Source of the DNA: Nocardia iowensis
Lineage (GTDB): Bacteria > Actinomycetota > Actinomycetes > Mycobacteriales > Mycobacteriaceae
DNA: 64,000 bases
Assembly: GCF_019222765.1 (NCBI RefSeq)
Contig: NZ_CP078145.1
Coordinates: forward strand, 4,774,001 to 4,838,000
Reading direction: 5' to 3'
Shown: positions 61,335 to 64,000 of the stretch, one piece after another
Layout of the letters: the number at the start of each line of letters is the position of its first letter
Numbering within the stretch: position 1 is the stretch's first letter
Made by a program: the position numbers and the translations under genes
Notes under the pieces: model-generated
Seen by the model: the letters and a program-made list of their open reading frames with translations, nothing else
What the model was told of the DNA's origin: nothing
Database searches by the model: none

Positions 61335-64000
61335 TCAGCTCAGCCGTTCGACGAATTCGAAGAGCTCGCTGTCCTCGGCGTCGTCGAGATCGCTGATGGC
61401 CTTGGTGGTTTCGCGGCTGTCCAGGGCACGGGCCAGTGCCGCCAGCCGGGCGGCGATCGTCGCGCGTTCGGTGTCGGTGAGTTGTGCGGCGGCACAGTCC
61501 CGCTCGACCGTTTCGATATCGGCGATGACCTGCGCCCGTGCGTCCGGCGCTACTTCGGCGCGGAGATATTCGGCCAATGCCTCGGGTGTCGGGTAGTCGA
61601 AGACGATCGTCGTCGCCAACTTGGTGCCGGTCGCCGCTTCGAGTCGATTACGGAACTCCATCGCCGCGAGCGAATCGAAACCGATGTCCTGGAACGGGAT
61701 ATCGGCGCTGATCGCGTCCGGTGACGAGTGACCGAGGACCGCCGCGGCCTGCGAACGGATCACCTCGACCACGACTCGGCGCTGATCGGCGGGTGACAGG
61801 CCGGACAGCCGGGCCGTCAGCTTGTCCGGTCGGCCCGACCCGCTGTCGGCGGCGAGCCGCGGGACGCGCACCAGACCACGCAACATCGGCGGCAGCTGCT
61901 CCGGGCCGATCCTCGAGAGTACGGACTTGTCGATCCGTGCGGCCACCGGGCAGGTCTGCCCCGACGCCAACGCGGCATCGAAGAGGGCCGTGCCCACCAC
62001 CGCGTCGAGCGGGACGAATCCTTCCCGACGCAGCCGGGCCCAATCCTGTTCGGTCAGCTGACCTGTCATGCCGCCGATGCCTTGCCAGGCGCCCCATGCC
62101 ACCGAGGTGGCGGGCAGTCCGGCGACCCGGCGCGACTGTGCCAGTGCGTCCAGGAACGTGTTGGCGGCGGCGTAGTTCGCCTGCCCCGGCGCGCCGAGCA
62201 CACCTGCCATCGAGGAACAGAGCACGAACTCGGCCAAGTCCAGGCCCTTGGTCGCCGCGTGCAGGTGCCATGCCGCGTCCACTTTGGGCCGGAATACGGT
62301 GGCCACTGCCGTCTCGGTCATCGAATCGAACAGTCCGTCGGCGAGCACACCCGCGGCGTGGATCACGGCGGTCAGCGGATGATCCGGCGCGATGGCCGCG
62401 AGCAGTGCGGCCACCGCGTCCGGATCCGCGACGTCGCACGCCACGACGTCGACATTCGCACCGGCAGCGCCCAGTTCGGTGACCAACTCCGCGACGCCCG
62501 CGGCATTCGGGCCGCGCCGACTGGCCAGCACGAGGTGCCGCACGCCGCGGACACCGACCAGATGCCGCGCGAGCACCGCACCGAGCCCACCGGTTCCGCC
62601 GGTGATCAGCACCGTGCCATGCGGGTGCCACGGTACGGGCAGGGTGAGCACATTCTTGCCGATGTGGCGGGCCTGGCCGAGGAAGCGGAAGGCTTCGGGT
62701 GTGTGCCTGATGTCCCAGGCCGTTGTCGGGATCGGGTCGAGCGCACCGGATTCGAACAGCCCCACCAGAGTTGCCAGGATCTGGCCGAGTCGATCCGGAC
62801 CGGCCTCCATCAGGAAGAAGCTGCGGTACGTCAGTCCGGGATGACGCGCGGCCACTGCCGCGGGATCGCGCCGGTCGGTCATTCCCATTTCCAGGAAGCG
62901 GCCACCTTCGCCGAGCAATCGCAGCGAGGCGTCGACGAAATCGCCCGCCAGCGAATCGAGTACGACGTCGACGCCGCGCCCGCCGGTGGCGGCGGAGAAC
63001 TTCTGTTCGAAGTCGAGCGTTCGGGAGTCGCCGATGCGCTGATCGTCGAACCCCATGCCGCGCAGCACATCCCATTTCGGTGTGCTCGCGGTGACGAAGA
63101 GTTCCAGACCGAGGTGCCTGGCCAGCTGGATGGCCGCCATGCCGACCCCACCGGTCGCCGCGTGCAGCAGCAGCGATTCGCCGGCCCGCGCACCCGCCAG
63201 GTCGACCAACGCGTAGTAGGCGGTGGCGAAGACGACGGGCACCGCGGCCGCCTGTGCGAAGGACCAACCCCGCGGCATACGGGCGAGCAGCCGCCGATCG
63301 GTCACCGCGGTCGCGCCGATGCCGGACACGAATCCCATGACACGGTCACCGACCGCGAATTCGGTGACGTCGGCGGCGACCTCCAGCACGACCCCCGCGC
63401 CCTCGCCACCGATCGCCGCTTCCGGATCCGGATACATGCCGAGCACGATCAGCACATCACGGAAGTTCACACCTGCCGCGCGCAGGCCGATCCGTACTTG
63501 ACCGGGCGCCAACGGTTCCGCTGTCCGCTCAGCCGCGACCAACGCCAGGTTGTCGCCGGTCAGCGTGCCCTTGCCGTGCTGCGTCAACCGCCATGCGCAG
63601 CCCGCGAGCAGGTCAACCGAACCGACCGAATCCGCGGTGGCCCTGCGCAATCGGGCAACATGCGGCACTCCACGGCGCACGGCCACTTGCGGCTCGTCCG
63701 TCGTGGCCAATGCCTGCTCGACCGCGTCACGATAGTCGGCCGACTCGTCCACGTCGACGAGGACCAGGCGGCCGGGATGTTCGTGCTGAGCGCTGCGCAG
63801 CAGGCCCCATGCGGTCGCGTCTGCCGCGTCGACCGTCTCGCCGCGGTGTACCGCGACCGATCGGCGGGTCACCAGCACTACGGATGCGGTTGCCCACTCC
63901 TCCGAGGAGACCAGCTCCTGTGTGCGGGAGAGCAATTCGGCAATCCGTGCGCGCACCGCCTGCGGCCATGTCGTGGGCGATTCGTCGGCGGGCGCGGGCG
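61335..64000 (-). CDS. modular type I polyketide synthase (partial): ...ER-KR-ACP plus C-terminal docking
   Basis: The gene runs off the right edge; at least 888 C-terminal residues are visible. Order: the structural KR half-domain, then ER (AAGVNFRDVLIVLGMYPD, HAATGGVGMAAIQLA). KR follows with NADPH site GGTGGLG, catalytic Tyr in GQANYAAAN, and a B-type-like loop HAAGVLADG that keeps the key Asp. ACP has canonical IGFDSLAAMEF, and the protein ends in an acidic C-terminal docking helix (ISDLDDAEDSELFEFVERLS). An ER implies a full reducing module with a DH further upstream. Docking helices at this end and at the start of the next protein match as a pair. It precedes the KS-AT-ACP gene by 39 bases; AGAGGAGG leads that next start. 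Confidence 0.92.
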   Translation of the reverse strand, partial: PAPADESPTTWPQAVRARIAELLSRTQELVSSEEWATASVVLVTRRSVAVHRGETVDAADATAWGLLRSAQHEHPGRLVLVDVDESADYRDAVEQALATTDEPQVAVRRGVPHVARLRRATADSVGSVDLLAGCAWRLTQHGKGTLTGDNLALVAAERTAEPLAPGQVRIGLRAAGVNFRDVLIVLGMYPDPEAAIGGEGAGVVLEVAADVTEFAVGDRVMGFVSGIGATAVTDRRLLARMPRGWSFAQAAAVPVVFATAYYALVDLAGARAGESLLLHAATGGVGMAAIQLARHLGLELFVTASTPKWDVLRGMGFDDQRIGDSRTLDFEQKFSAATGGRGVDVVLDSLAGDFVDASLRLLGEGGRFLEMGMTDRRDPAAVAARHPGLTYRSFFLMEAGPDRLGQILATLVGLFESGALDPIPTTAWDIRHTPEAFRFLGQARHIGKNVLTLPVPWHPHGTVLITGGTGGLGAVLARHLVGVRGVRHLVLASRRGPNAAGVAELVTELGAAGANVDVVACDVADPDAVAALLAAIAPDHPLTAVIHAAGVLADGLFDSMTETAVATVFRPKVDAAWHLHAATKGLDLAEFVLCSSMAGVLGAPGQANYAAANTFLDALAQSRRVAGLPATSVAWGAWQGIGGMTGQLTEQDWARLRREGFVPLDAVVGTALFDAALASGQTCPVAARIDKSVLSRIGPEQLPPMLRGLVRVPRLAADSGSGRPDKLTARLSGLSPADQRRVVVEVIRSQAAAVLGHSSPDAISADIPFQDIGFDSLAAMEFRNRLEAATGTKLATTIVFDYPTPEALAEYLRAEVAPDARAQVIADIETVERDCAAAQLTDTERATIAARLAALARALDSRETTKAISDLDDAEDSELFEFVERLS

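Noticed and set aside
1..64000. tRNA, rRNA, CRISPR arrays, insertion sequences, integrase or phage genes
   Set aside because: Looked for on both strands; no T-loop consensus, spacer-repeat pattern, transposase motif or terminal inverted repeats were noticed.

Overview
The window is GC-rich, tightly packed actinobacterial chromosome. Several features point to the mycolic-acid actinomycetes, most likely Nocardia or a close relative: F420-type luciferase-like oxidoreductase, FadD-type ligases, LDPC-motif lipoproteins, an endoglycoceramidase-like GH5 enzyme, an LCM-type methyltransferase, modular PKS genes and an AfsR-like STAND protein. That assignment is inference, because no rRNA or other taxonomic marker is present. 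I found no tRNA, rRNA, CRISPR array, insertion sequence or phage gene.

Region 1 (1-10.5 kb) is a tightly coupled plus-strand operon that looks like a small-molecule pathway with no PKS or NRPS core. It encodes a MaoC-type hydratase, a CitE/malyl-CoA-lyase-like enzyme, a putative Fe(II)/2-oxoglutarate oxygenase, a PLP alpha-oxoamine synthase, an ornithine-cyclodeaminase-family imine/amino acid enzyme, an AtzG-like small subunit with its amidase, an LLM flavin/F420 oxidoreductase, an MFS exporter and a radical SAM protein. Start and stop codons overlap or abut at most junctions. A 628-base promoter region with two palindromic elements precedes it. This is the strongest candidate for an undescribed system.

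Region 2 (10.5-21.6 kb) is mostly minus strand: a membrane-anchored NB-ARC/TPR protein, a secreted GH5 glycosidase, two small plus-strand exported or membrane proteins, a family III CoA transferase, a flavoprotein monooxygenase, a TetR regulator, a short threonyl-tRNA synthetase without TGS or editing domains, and a DUF1361 membrane protein.

Region 3 (21.7-41.3 kb) is general accessory content: two VOC proteins, two serine hydrolases, AraC, GntR and XRE regulators, an Imm5-like protein, a PEBP-SRPBCC fusion, an LDPC-repeat lipoprotein, a lactate-monooxygenase-like flavoenzyme, an S66 carboxypeptidase, a FadD ligase with thioesterase, a PepSY lipoprotein, a CBS protein with an ArsB/NhaD-type transporter, and an OafA-type acyltransferase.

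Region 4 (41.3-45.6 kb) is a complete PQQ cofactor cluster in the order pqqA-C-D-E-B on the minus strand, including a 38-codon pqqA. Divergent from it is a secreted PQQ-type (soluble aldose/sorbosone dehydrogenase family) enzyme, the likely user of the cofactor.

Region 5 (45.6-53.3 kb) holds a LuxR regulator, a 49-residue membrane peptide, an LCM methyltransferase, a four-gene carbohydrate ABC importer and a small secreted protein.

Region 6 (53.3-64 kb) is the edge of a modular type I PKS cluster: acyl-CoA/AMP ligase, SARP activator, FAD oxidoreductase, an AfsA-family protein and two PKS genes that run off the right end. The last module is KS-AT-ACP with no ketoreductase and no thioesterase. 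Its stop codon overlaps the start of the AfsA-family gene, which suggests release of a beta-ketoacyl chain as a butenolide rather than only gamma-butyrolactone signalling.
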